A program made the position numbers and the translations under genes. Of a DNA stretch of 64,000 nucleotides, positions 1 to 9,868 are shown in pieces. Position 1 is the first letter of the stretch. The number at the start of each line of letters is the position of its first letter. The stretch comes from Talpa occidentalis. Taxonomy: Eukaryota; Chordata; Mammalia; Eulipotyphla; Talpidae. The notes beneath the pieces are model-generated. The model searched no databases. It had not been told where the DNA came from and worked only from the letters and a program-made list of their open reading frames with translations. The stretch spans positions 45,503,876-45,567,875 of the forward strand of contig NW_023601433.1 in the NCBI RefSeq assembly GCF_014898055.3, given 5' to 3'.

Positions 1-731
1 TATAAAAACAAAGGCCTGGAGATGAAAAGTTAGAAACACGAGCAAGGTTGCTGTGAGAGGTAAGAAAAAAGGAACAGTAAAGTTACTCAATAAAACAAAT
101 AATAATAAAAATAATACTTAGTGTTCAAACTCCTAAAATATGCTGCATGTACTTTGCCTTTAATCCTCACAAGGATCCAATCGATAAATAGTCATTATCG
201 TCATTTTCCACGTGAGTAAACTGAGGTGTAGAAGAGTTAAGAAGGTTCCATGGTTCATAATCAGTGGAGCCAACAGCATCTGAACCCCAGCAGTCCGACT
301 CCTCATGCTTTTCTGACCCCAGACTCTACCACCTCCTATAACATTACACAGAAATGTGAATCAAAAAAGACTTGATGAAGGAAATGACATATAAAATGGT
401 AGTAGAATGGTAGCAGGTATAGAATGAGGAGATTAGAATAAGTAAACAAAAAGGTAATTCTAATAGTCTAGAAGAGAGGTTTTGCAGCCCAAAGCAACTC
501 GGCATGAAATGTTACCCTAGCAGTAGTGGTCAGAGCCTCAGGGATTTCCATGGCTCTGCTGCCATTTACCATGCAGTCTTGGACAGGTAAATCAGCTTCA
601 GGAATCTAACTTACTATAGGAATTCTCAAAGATAATATTTGTTTATAAAAAGTTCTCTATTTTCACTTAAATCCCCAAAATTACTGAATATATGCCTACC
701 AAGTAGCATATATGTATGTGGCTTTACGTAC
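1..731 (-). other. SPRTN intron 3 (5' part) with MIR-like repeat
   Basis: No exon is visible. About 125-330 reads like an old MIR SINE (direct strand: falling-off 'cctcacaaggatcc', then 'gtaaactgaggtgtagaag' and a 3' tail). The remaining sequence is AT-rich intron without recognisable structure. SPRTN exon 4 was looked for and not found. Confidence 0.6.
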
Positions 732-3700
732 TGTTATATTGGCTCCCGTCAGGCGATTGATGCGATGCATATGTTTACAAAACTCAGGACCATGTCCTTC
801 CCGGTCTTTATCATTATTAGTCACAAATAAATAGGCATGTATCATTTCATGCAAGAGGGTCTGAAACAGAAAGCAAATTAATTTGTTATGGCGCTTTTGA
901 AACTAATACGTATTTTCTTATGCTACCTGGGGTCTCAACTTTCTTTGGATCACAGGCTTCTTTCAGAAATTGATACAATTAAAAAAAAAAAAAAAACTTT
1001 CTGGAAAAATTACCTAAGCGTAATTCACAAAACTTTGCAAGTAATATCTGAAGCGCTGCAGATCCCAAGGTAAGATCTCCCTGTTTTAGGAAAGATTTTT
1101 TAACTATTAATCATAATCCAGAAGAACAAAGATCAGTGAATTCAACTACAAAACACTTAAAAATTCTGTATGGAGAAAAACCACCAGAAATAAAGTAAAA
1201 AGACAAACTCAGAAAAATTTATATGCAATTTTTATCACAAGTTATTACTTTCCAGTATCAAAAGAGTTCCTACAGTCAAGAGAGAAATGACCGAAAACCC
1301 AGTTTTCAAATGGGCAAAGGTCATGATGAACTGAGAAAGAAATACAAATGATCCAAAAAATATGAAAAATTGTTCAAATTCATTTATAAAAACAAATACA
1401 AATTTAAACTATACCAGTTACCACTTCTAATAAAGAATAACAATCTTTATAAATCTTATAAAGCTTAATAAAACTTCTAAACACCTTAGTAAAATTTAAG
1501 GGAAAATAATCATTCCCAAATGTTAATGGTCAGAGTACAAAGTGGCACAACTCCTGTGAAGGAGAATTTTAACATCTAACAGCATTACAAACACATTTAT
1601 CCTTTGACCCAGCAATATCTATACAATTATTTTATTGTGGTGTTCTCTACAACGGCAAAAGACTGGGAACGGTTTGGCAACTTCCAAAATGTATGAATGA
1701 ATATACAATTAACATAGATCCTCATAATGGAATTCTTTGAAACCAAAAAAAAAAAAAAAAAGGAAAAAAGAACAAAGAAGATCTTTGTGAAAAGACTTGG
1801 AGAAAACTACATAGTGTATTGTTTTAATGAAAAAGGCAAAGGTCAGAGAGTACACACTATTCTATGTCAGAAGTTACGTTATATGGGGAGAGGGGTCATA
1901 AGAACAGATAGGACAATTTGCAAAACAGAACAATTAGAGAAAAAAGAAACTAGTAAATATCCTATAGTAGATATGGAGTTCAGGATAACAGAGAAATGGG
2001 ATGGAACAAGATTTCTCCCAGCACGCTTTCTAAAGTTTGGAGATATTGAATCACATGGCATTTTAGAACTAATAAGAAAAGTTTCTGCTCATTCCACACC
2101 AAAGATACAGACATTTAGGTGCAAAATTAACAAAGGCTTTAAGCCTGCTGCTTCATAATTTGTTCTAAAAAATACGAATACATTTTTAAAAAACCAAAAA
2201 TCCTAGAGGTCTTCCCAATCATACCTTTTTCATATGCCTTCAAAAATTAAAAAAAAAAAAATTTATCAGAAGAAAGATAATTAATTAATCTTACTTTGAT
2301 CAAATTATGCGGAACAGAAAATGGGAGTCTCAAACATTTTAACTTGTTTTATGAAAACATCCCTTGTAAATACCATTTACAATTCAAAAGTTCCTCAACT
2401 ATTTTTATAAAGGGAAAAACAAATTTATTCTTGATTTTGGCTCCATTTAAATGCATACTGAAAATGGTACATGACATCATACCAGATATTCCTATTTTTA
2501 TTTTATCTACTATCTTCCAGTTAGGCTAGACTCAAGTGCTAGACAACATGCTCCCAAAACACCTTTTTTCCCCACACTGTTCTATACCTGACCCAAAGCA
2601 ACTAGTTCTAGTCCTAAGTAAATAAGCTGTTCTGGATGCACGTTTTTTGGACAGCATTCACATTCCTTCTGATGAAAGTAGTCTCCCTTACTATCCCAAC
2701 TTGTCAGACAGAATCCAATCTGTCCTGTAAGGTTCACCTGTTTTCATCAACAGTAGTTAATAGTTACAAGCCAGTAGTGATGAGGCCATGTAGTACAGCG
2801 GGACAGGCGAAATCGTTACAATGTTCTGGTATTTATCATACATGATGCCTTGGACCAGTCACTACTTGCTCCTTATTCCTAAAATGTATCCTAATCGTGG
2901 AGGATTGTGGTAAAGGCATATACTAGATTAACTAGACTAACACTAGTTAGTCTAGTTAATACAGTCCTAACTCTGGCACACAAATGGTGCTCAATAAAGA
3001 GTGATAGGAATGGTGATATTCGTAGTACTAAAATCCACATATATGGGCTTTTCTTGACTTCCTCTGCCAGATAACCTTTTCCAAACCCCATTGGTAGCTA
3101 GGTAGTTAATTTCAATATAGTCTTACTGCTTCCGCTTCTCCTTCTTATCTCTGAACTTGGTAACGTTTTGCCTACAAGTAATGCTCACTTGATATCATTA
3201 ATGTGCATTCCCCAGACTGTTCTAATTAGGGCTTGTGGTAAGAATGATTGTTAATTTTTCAATTTTTATTTGTTTTATGTGTCCTATCTTTTCCTGCTTA
3301 TTCATTGAGTTACCAAGAGAACTGTTAACATCTGAAACTATGACTGAATTTTCCTTTTGCTTCTACTAATTGATGCTTCATATAGTTTAAATTTGTTACT
3401 ACTTTTAATACATTTTGCTTTATCATTACAAAATGTCCCCATTTTTTCCTCTTAAAATCTTCATTTTAGTCTGGTACTAATAGAGACACACATTTCTATT
3501 ATTGTGTTTGGATGATAAACTTTTTTCCATGCTTTGAAATGTAGCATGTGTCTTTTTTAAAGCATGTCTTTTAATCTAATCTGTTTCTCCATGTCTTTAA
3601 ATGGACTCCATGTCAGTCCACTTACATTTAATATAATTGCGTAATTTTTTATGCCTACTTCCTCTTTATTGTATCTGGGATTTCTTCCATTATTCCTCCT

Positions 3701-5715
3701 TCCTTTTTATTTATCAAGTATTTTGGTACCGTTCTATATTTTGTAGCTATATGCCCATGTTTCAAATAATATAACTGGGACAAGAAAAGTGACATTGTAT
3801 ATCTTTGTGTCTTAGGGAACTTCAGGCATCTGCCACAGCACGTAGGAATTCCTATATGCCCCAGTTTTCTACCAGGAGTGACCACCAGATCTAAATATGA
3901 AGTGTACCTCACACTGGTTCATTCTGCCAGCTCAGTTTTATGTCCTGGGAGGAAAGCTGTATGATGGCTCCACAGGAGAGAAACAAAAAATTTATGTTTC
4001 AATAGAAAAATGTGGATCCTAAATTCTTCTCTGCTTCTAAAGAAGTACCTTAAGCCATTTACTTAATCTCTCTGAACCTTAATTTCCTCATTTAGTAGAA
4101 AATGAAATTAACAGTGGTTGTCCTAAAAATCAAGTTACACAATATACCTGAAAGCCAAACTGTGAAGTGTTATATAAAAATATAAGATAGTCATTGTTTT
4201 TTGACACACAATTAAAATTTGCACTGAAGGAAAACAAATTTTTTTTTAAGAGGTACAGGTTATCCACAGCAGTCTAAATCAGTTACAATCATGTCTAAAT
4301 AAGTAAGTTAAGAATTAATTTATGTGAAGAATACCTCTACAAGATCCTTTCGTGGTCTCAACTTTAAAAGGGGTTCACTGAGACGGATAGAACACATTCC
4401 ACCCCTCCCTTCATAGCTGCATACCCCAGCACACCTGGAAAACAATCACCACAAAAACATATTATTTACTAAATATACATAAAATGGCAATAGAGAGGAA
4501 AAAGCAAATCCTTAAATATTCTTGGGCTGCTCACATTCAGAGAACTTCATGGCAGATGGCGCTCCTGCAAGTATACCCTCTTGGTTAGGAGATACTTGCC
4601 TCTCACCCCAGTTAGGGAGAGGGTGTACAGTAGTGGCTTCCCTCACCCTAGCCGGGCTGCAAGAGTTCAAAGAGCATCCTATAATCTGCTGCTCCCTGTC
4701 TCCTCCCTACAAGCTATTATCAGTTTGTGTTGGTAACAGGCAGAGCAACAACAGCACATCTCCAAAATTATAATAGAATCCTACATGAATGAGATTTGTA
4801 CTTTAAACACCATTTTATGTCATCTCTTAATCTTTCTTTAGGTTATTTTCTATCAATTCAAAACAACCATAGTAGTATAAAACTTCCATTTCATACTTGC
4901 TAACTCCCTTCAAGTATAGGAACAGATTACTTCAAAATCAGCGTTTCTCAAATAGCATGTAAAAAAGGGGATTCGTTGAGAGACATCACTGAAATCACTG
5001 ACGATCCCTTGAGTCCAGAAATATGGAAACGTCAACCCCTTCCCCATTCTAACACAGGAACACACTACCGAGTGGAAGTATCCTAACAAGCATAGGAAAA
5101 AGCAACACCCATCTTTCCAGGTTGCACAGTACCCTCAGATCTTTCTTACGCCAGAATCTGCTTTCTTCTCTCTCCTGGGCCCTGAATCACTACCATAAGA
5201 CAAACCAGCAGTGGGATGATTTACTTTCAAGTGCGAGAAGGGCCCCCAAAAGTCCTTATCTGTCCCTTATCAGTCAAATCGTAATCCGGGTGCGTCTCAC
5301 AGCTTTCTTAAAGTTGCCAGTGCGGAAGATGAGGGGGAAGATAAACCGACAGGAGACACCGCAGCCGCTTTCAACGCCCCGAGGGCCACGGGGGGAGGGA
5401 GGGAGGGCGGAGAAAGGAGGAGAGAAGCCCCGAGCGAGGGGCTGCAGGCGAGATCCCAGCCAGCCTCTCTTCCCGGGCGGGGATCGGGACTCACAGGGTC
5501 ATTCGCGCGCTCCACTTCACCTCGACGGCCTCCAGCTGGCCCCAGAAGAACTGGTCGTTGAACTGCATAAACAGGGCCTGCAAATCCGGGGTGGGGTCCA
5601 CCAACTCCCAGGACGCGTCCACCAGCGACAGGGGCTCCTGGGCCAGAGCACGCTCAGACATCTGCATGTCCCACTCCTCCTGAAGCCGCAGCGCAAAAAC
5701 CAGATCGTCATCCAT
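732..5715 (-). CDS. SPRTN: SPRTN (DVC1/Spartan) DNA-protein-crosslink protease, first three coding exons (partial)
   Basis: SPRTN is the replication-coupled metalloprotease that cleaves proteins crosslinked to DNA; it acts in the nucleus with PCNA, ubiquitin and p97/VCP. Minus-strand exons seen: exon 1 coding 5495-5715 (221 nt), exon 2 4335-4434 (100 nt), exon 3 about 732-860 (129 nt). All junctions are AG/GT and the phases join (221+100=107 codons). Exon 1 begins MDDDLVFALRLQEEW; exon 2 carries CSYEGRGGMCSIRLSEPL; exon 3 carries the zinc-protease motif HEMIH (H111, E112, H115) and later EGHGPEF. The end of exon 3 is set by the GTACGT donor at 726-731 (GTAAAG four bases further on would break the expected V-Y junction). 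The SprT C-terminal part, SHP box, PIP box and UBZ finger are not in the window and must lie before base 1. Exon 1 used here is duplication copy A; the copy beside EXOC8 is frameshifted. Identity is from protein recognition and synteny. Confidence 0.95.
1240..1760 (+). repeat. LINE-1 3' fragment
   Basis: The phrases 'cagttttcaaatgggcaaa', 'cctttgacccagcaatat' and 'ggcaaaagactgggaac' are the standard end of L1 ORF2 and its flank, in direct orientation and heavily diverged. The fragment ends near a poly(A) run at 1746-1760. Confidence 0.72.
2928..2959. repeat. Perfect 14-bp inverted repeat with 4-nt loop
   Basis: Left arm 2928-2941 (ttaactagactaac), loop acta, right arm 2946-2959 is its exact reverse complement. 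It is intronic to SPRTN and no surrounding element was identified. Confidence 0.85.
4435..5494 (-). other. SPRTN intron 1 (copy A)
   Basis: A 1.06-kb intron with donor GTGAGT at 5489-5494 and acceptor TTTTCCAG ending at 4435. Almost all of it lies inside duplicated unit A, so its sequence is repeated at 6270-7048 and in part at 8336-9007. No other feature was recognised. Confidence 0.85.
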
Positions 5716-6269
5716 CGCTGCCAGGAGCCCAGACGGGATCCGCCCGGCCCAGCTCGATCGTCGGTGAAGCCGCGCACCACGTCCGGGAGGCTTTCAGGGC
5801 TGGGTCGAACTCCTCGGAGAAACCGGCTCTCGGGCTGCTCTCGCGCCTGCGCGCCGATCTCGCGAGAAGTCAATGGAGACCGACTCGAGACCGAGAACAC
5901 CGCTGGGCCCAAAAGCCGACGGTAAAACTCTGGGCCTTGAGAAAAGAAATCAACACGACACCTCCAAATGGGCTCAAAATTGAGCTTCTAAAGCTTCGGC
6001 TGAAGGTTTCAAGAAGCCATTACTGTCTTGACTCTTCGCCAGGCACTCAGAGTTAGCGTCACACCCCACGCAATCGCAATATCGCCATCTGGCTGCCCCG
6101 CCCTCCACTCGCTTCCGCTACCGCGCCTCCTGCGCGTGCGTACTAGAACCCAGGCGTTCTTGCGCAGGCGCAGTCCCTGCGCCACGGCTCCTTGCGCAGG
6201 CGCGGTGGGTGACGCTCAGACCCGGGCGCAGGCGTCCTCCTCTCCCTTCCATCATGCTTCCTCAACTCT
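4443..6269. repeat. Tandem duplication unit A (SPRTN intron 1, exon 1 and promoter)
   Basis: This 1827-bp unit recurs downstream. Its left part (4443 to about 5219) matches 6270-7048, and 4827-6269 matches 8336-9781, with only scattered substitutions and small indels. The left boundary lies about 9 bp upstream (in the SPRTN sense) of exon 2, inside the splice-acceptor region. The right boundary lies in the EXOC8 5' flank, where the text 'cctcaactct' joins directly to 'caatcacc' at 6269/6270. Copy A retains the intact SPRTN exon 1. Confidence 0.93.
5716..6269. promoter_or_regulatory. Duplicated bidirectional CpG promoter (copy A)
   Basis: GC-rich, CpG-dense sequence upstream of intact SPRTN exon 1. 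It carries the palindromic promoter element TCTCGCGAGA (5858-5867) and several NRF1-like words (tgcgcgtgcgt near 6133; ttgcgcaggcgc near 6160 and 6193). In the parental arrangement the other side faces EXOC8, but here it runs into duplicated intron sequence, so the plus-strand output of this copy has no EXOC8 frame to read. It is the likely promoter of the functional SPRTN transcript. Confidence 0.75.
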
Positions 6270-7048
6270 CAATCACCACAAAAACATATTATTTACCAAA
6301 TATACATAAAATGGCAATAGAGAGGAAAGAGCAAATCCTTAAATATTCTTGGGCTGCTCACATTCAGAGAACTTCATGGCAGATGGCGCTCCTGCAAGTA
6401 TACCCTCTTAGTTAGGAGATACTTGCCTCTCACCCCAGTTAGGGAGAGGGTGTACAGTAGTGGCTTCCCTCACCCTAGCCGGGCTGCAAGAGTTCAAAGA
6501 GCATCCTATAATCTGCTGCTCCCTGTCTCCTCCCTACAAGCTATTATCAGTTTGTGTTGGTAACAGGCAGAGCAACAACAGCACATCTCCAAAATTATAA
6601 TAGAATCCTACATGAATGAGATTTGTACTTTAAACACCATTTTATGTCATCTCTTAATCTGTCTTACTTTAGGTTATTTTCTATCAATTCAAAACAACCA
6701 TAATAGTATAAAACTTCCATTTCACACTTGTTAACTCCCTTCAAGTATAGGAACAGATTACTTCAAAATCAGCGTTTCTCAAATAGCCTGTAAAAAAGGG
6801 GATTCGTTGAGAGACATCACTGAAATCACTGACGATCCCTTGAGTCCAGAAATATGGAAACGTCAACCCCTTCCCCATTCTAACACAGGAACCCACTACC
6901 GAGTGGAAGTATCCTAACAAGCATAGGAAAAAGCAACACTCATCTTTCCAGGTTGCACAGTACCCTCAGATCTTTCTTATGGCAGAATCTGCTTTCTTCT
7001 CTCTCCTGGGCCCTGAATCACTACCATAAGACAAACCAGCAGTGTGAT
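6270..7048. repeat. Tandem duplication, partial unit B (SPRTN intron 1 only)
   Basis: Matches unit A from its left boundary (4443) to about 5219, then stops at the retroviral LTR edge, before exon 1. It shares variants with unit C that are absent from A (for example 'ctgtcttactttagg' near 6658 against 'ctttctttagg' in A, 'cataatag' against 'catagtag', 'gaacccac' against 'gaacacac'), and also has private changes such as 'cttatggcag'. Confidence 0.9.
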
Positions 7049-7528
7049 TGTTATAGAGCAGCCCCGATTTTGAACGGGTTTCTGGCTGTGGGTCCTCACC
7101 CGCGCGCTTAAAAGGGACTTATTAATACTCCATTACAGGCACACACAAAACGTTAATAAAAGGTTTATTTACAAGAGAAAAGGAAATAAGGAAAAATGTA
7201 CAACTCAGGGAGAAAATAGGGAAATAAAGCCTTTAATGCGTCCTACCCGATCCGCCGACCTGGAAACCCAAAGTCACTATCAGAGCTGGCTGGACGCTGC
7301 TAGCTGGCGGAGAGCCAAAATGGGGACCACCCCCCCCCCCCCGCAAAGCCCACGTGTGTGCCTTTATATCAACCTGGCTGCTTAACCCCACCCTCAGGTC
7401 CCAGCCACCTTCCCTTTGGTGGTGATGGGATTTGGAGTTCCCAGTGTCTTTGGCTTTGGCCTGGGGTGGGGGTGGAGTCCACAAAGCCTGTATGGAATCA
7501 GCTTTAGGACATCCTTTTCCCCCTAACA
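7049..7528 (-). repeat. ERV 3' LTR with TATA box and poly(A) signal
   Basis: 480 bp with terminal TGTTA...TAACA inverted ends. Read on the minus strand it has a TATA-like ATATAAAG at 7362-7369, then AATAAA at 7164-7169, about 195 nt downstream, followed by a GT-rich downstream element (ttttgtgtgtgcc). This is a complete U3-R-U5 plan. A run of at least 12 C (7331-7342) lies just downstream of the TATA box in the LTR sense. Confidence 0.85.
7164..7169 (-). terminator. LTR polyadenylation signal AATAAA (sense to SPRTN)
   Basis: AATAAA on the minus strand with a GT-rich tract just after it. It lies between SPRTN exon-1 copies C and A, in the direction of SPRTN transcription, so it could end transcripts that start at copy C. 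The effect on transcription is inferred. Confidence 0.6.
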
Positions 7529-7928
7529 ATTCCCCCCTTTCACTTTATGCCATTTCCATGGTGATGAAGATCGAATATATGGATGTCGGATGCAGTCTCA
7601 TATGAACCTTTTTTTACCAAGTTCCAGTGTGAAAGAAAACCAGTCCCTCCAGGTATTTGTCCATTGCGAAAACAAAAGTCCTCTATTCCTGGAAAAACAG
7701 TTCATCAGTTCAAGCCAAAAAAAAACATCTGGAGGCATGAGCCAAAACAAGACGGCAGATGTGTCAAAATCACAGGAAAAAAAATCTTAAAATGGTTCAA
7801 CTGATGTAAAACACAAATTTTCTCAACCTTGATCCCAAACTTTTAACAGCATAGCAAAAGTTTGCAAACTAAATGTACTTTTAAACCATTTTTCCTATTT
7901 TTGCATAAAATCACAGGGCAGAAAATAA

Positions 7929-8294
7929 CTAACAGCAATTTTTTTTAGCTGGCTTTGTCGAAATACTCCATATAGGATCAGACCGAACCGGTGGCATCCG
8001 GTAAATGTAGGCTTCAGGTACAAAGTTGGTCTCATCAGACTCCACCTGGGCTTTCCTCTTCTCGAGGGTACCAGGGCTTTTTCGTTGGCCGGGTTGTCCA
8101 GTCCTGCCAATGGAGGCAAGCTTCCTCACCTTCTTTGGAGGTCTCTGGAACCCTACAAAATATGCAAACAGGTTTTCCTCGTCTTGGTTCAGCTCTTTTT
8201 CAACTTTCTGGAAGAACTCCACACAAAGCCACACAATCAAACTCACGTCCAATTTTTTGTTTAAGCAGACAAACTCCCTATGGAAGTTATGCAA
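7929..8294 (-). CDS. Unrecognised 121-codon reading frame in retroviral internal remnant
   Basis: A minus-strand open frame that ends about 400 bp before the polypurine tract, where a provirus would carry the end of env or an accessory gene. The translation has a basic, proline-containing middle (RPPKKVRK) and acidic patches. I see no transmembrane segment, immunosuppressive-like region or other env hallmark, and do not recognise the family. The frame may continue upstream of the 8335 break, so the first methionine need not be the true start. It may be non-coding. Confidence 0.3.
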   Translation of the reverse strand: MHNFHREFVCLNKKLDVSLIVWLCVEFFQKVEKELNQDEENLFAYFVGFQRPPKKVRKLASIGRTGQPGQRKSPGTLEKRKAQVESDETNFVPEAYIYRMPPVRSDPIWSISTKPAKKNCC

Positions 8295-8335
8295 AAACAG
8301 ACTCTGAGATAAGTAGCAAAAATTACTACCACTAT

Positions 8336-9781
8336 TTAATCTGTCTTACTTTAGGTTATTTTCTATCAATTCAAAACAACCGTAATAGTATAAAACTTCC
8401 ATTTCATACTTGCTAACTCCCTTCAAGTATAGGAACAGATTACTTCAAAATCAGCGTTTCTCAAATAGCATGTAAAAAAGGGGATTCGTTGAGAGACATC
8501 ACTGAAATCACTGACGATCCCTTGAGTCCAGAAATACAGAAACGTCAACCCCTTCCCCATTCTAACACAGGAACCCACTACCGAGTGGAAGTATCCTAAC
8601 AAGCATAGGAAAAAGCAACACCCATCTTTCCAGGTTGCACAGTACCCTCAGATCTTTCTTACGCCAGAATCTGCTTTCTTCTCTCTCCTGGGCCCTGAAT
8701 CACTACCATAAGACAAACCAGCAGTGGGATGATTTACTTTCAAGTGCGAGAAGGGCCCCCAAAAGTCCTTATCTGTCCCTTATCAGTCAAATCGTAATCC
8801 GGGTGCGTCTCACAGCTTTCTTAAAGTTGCCAGTGCGGAAGATGAGGGGGAAGATAAACCGACAGGAGACACCGCGGCCGCTTTCAGCGCCCCGAGGGCC
8901 ACGGGGGGAGGGAGGGAGGGCGGAGAAAGGAGGAGAGAAGCCCCGAGCGAGGGGCTGCAGGCGAGATCCCAGCCAGCCTCTCTTCCCGGGCGGGGATCGG
9001 GACTCACAGGGTCATTCGCGCGCTCCACTTCACCTCGACGGCCTCCAGCTGGCCCAGAAGAACTGGTCGTTGAACTGCATAAACAGGGCCTGCAAATCCG
9101 GGGTGGGGTCCACCAACTCCCAGGACGCGTCCACCAGCGACAGGGGCTCCTGGGCCAGAGCACGCTCAGACATCTGCATGTCCCACTCCTCCTGAAGCCG
9201 CAGCGCAAAAACCAGATCGTCATCCATCGCTGCCAGGAGCCCAGACGGGATCCGCCCGGCCCAGCTCGATCGTCGGTGAAGCCGCGCACCACGTCCGGGA
9301 GGCTTTCAGGGCTGGGTCGAACTCCTCGGAGAAACCGGCTCTCGAGCTGCTCTCGCGCCTGCGCGCCGATCTCGCGAGAAGTCAATGGAGACCGACTCGA
9401 GACCGAGAACACCGCTGGGCCCAAAAGCCGACGGCAAAACTCTGGGCCTTGAGAAAAGAAATCAACACGACACCTCCAAATGGGCTCAAAATTGAGCTTC
9501 TAAAGCTTCGGCTGAAGGTTTCAAGAAGCCATTACTGTCTTGACTCTTCGCCAGGCACTCAGAGTTAGCGTCACACCCCACGCAATCGCAATATCGCCGT
9601 CTGGCTGCCCCGCCCTCCACTCGCTTCCGCTACCGCGCCTCCTGCGCGTGCGTACTAGAACCCTGGCGTTCTTGCGCAGGCGCAGTCCCTGCGTCACGGC
9701 TCCTTGCGCAGGCGCGGTGGGTGACGCTCAGACCCGGGCGCAGGCGTCCTCCTCTCCCTTCCATCCTGCTTCCTCAACTCT
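8336..9781. repeat. Tandem duplication unit C (EXOC8-proximal)
   Basis: Matches unit A from 4827 to 6269 and continues without a break into the EXOC8 5' UTR, so this is the copy in the ancestral head-to-head place. Its first 395 bp are also present in unit B (6654-7048). Differences from A include one lost C in exon 1 and scattered substitutions (for example 'cggccgctttcagcg' against 'cagccgctttcaacg'). Confidence 0.92.
9008..9227 (-). pseudogene. SPRTN: SPRTN exon 1, frameshifted copy C
   Basis: Same start (MDDDLVFALRLQEEW) and same donor GTGAGT (9002-9007) as copy A, but the run CCCC of copy A (5537-5540) is CCC here (9053-9055). Reading leaves frame after DQFFW and stops 65 codons in. It would give a truncated SPRTN without protease motif if it were used. 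If the missing base is a sequencing error, the exon would be intact. It lies head-to-head with EXOC8. Confidence 0.85.
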
Positions 9782-9868
9782 GGAGCTCGGTGGGGCTCGG
9801 GCGGGTCTGGGCTGTGGCGGCGCTGGCGGCGGCGATAGTGACAGTGACGGCCTGAGACCCGGCCGGAA
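9228..9868. promoter_or_regulatory. SPRTN/EXOC8 bidirectional CpG-island promoter
   Basis: CpG-dense and TATA-less, between SPRTN copy-C start (9227) and EXOC8 start (9869). It contains TCTCGCGAGA (9370-9379), NRF1-like sites at 9642-9653, 9672-9685 and 9704-9717, and a CCAAT-type word in reverse (gtcaatgg, about 9381). The EXOC8 5' UTR probably begins in the last 100-150 bp, outside the duplicated part. Site calls are by motif only. Confidence 0.8.

Larger units (their letters stand above)
861..4334 (-). other. SPRTN intron 2
   Basis: A 3.47-kb intron between the HEMIH exon and exon 2. It holds an old LINE-1 3' piece (about 1240-1760), a perfect 14-bp inverted repeat (2928-2959), an AT-rich LINE-like stretch (about 3240-3650) and an MIR-like stretch (about 4045-4180). 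No coding exon was recognised. A 143-codon open frame at 1727-2158 begins in an A-run just after the LINE-1 piece and looks non-coding. Confidence 0.6.
7049..8335 (-). mobile_element. 3' end of an endogenous retrovirus (internal remnant plus 3' LTR), minus orientation
   Basis: The piece consists of about 807 bp of internal sequence (7529-8335), a polypurine tract (minus strand AAAGGGGGGAAT, 7529-7540) and an LTR at 7049-7528. The 5' LTR, gag and pol are absent: the internal part stops abruptly at 8335, where SPRTN unit C begins. It is therefore a broken provirus, not a solo LTR. Its orientation is the same as SPRTN transcription. The family was not identified; the tract and LTR layout suit a class I (gammaretrovirus-like) element. 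Confidence 0.85.

Noticed and set aside
1..700. SPRTN exon 4 (end of SprT domain)
   Set aside because: Searched on the minus strand for the expected aromatic and cysteine-rich zinc-binding part; no matching frame with splice sites was found.
1727..2158. 143-codon plus-strand frame in SPRTN intron 2
   Set aside because: It starts in a poly(A) run after a LINE-1 end and shows no domain; poly-lysine at the start reflects the A-run.
5122..5925. 267-codon plus-strand frame over the SPRTN exon 1 region
   Set aside because: It is antisense to SPRTN exon 1 and promoter in CpG-rich DNA; the repeated version in copy C is broken. It has no domain.
6028..6309. Possible EXOC8 5' exon made from copy A
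   Set aside because: It lacks the EXOC8 reading frame and a visible donor; the duplication ends before the EXOC8 coding region.
8810..9424. 204-codon minus-strand frame in unit C
   Set aside because: It crosses promoter, exon 1 and intron 1 in a frame different from the SPRTN start, so it is a GC-rich shadow frame.
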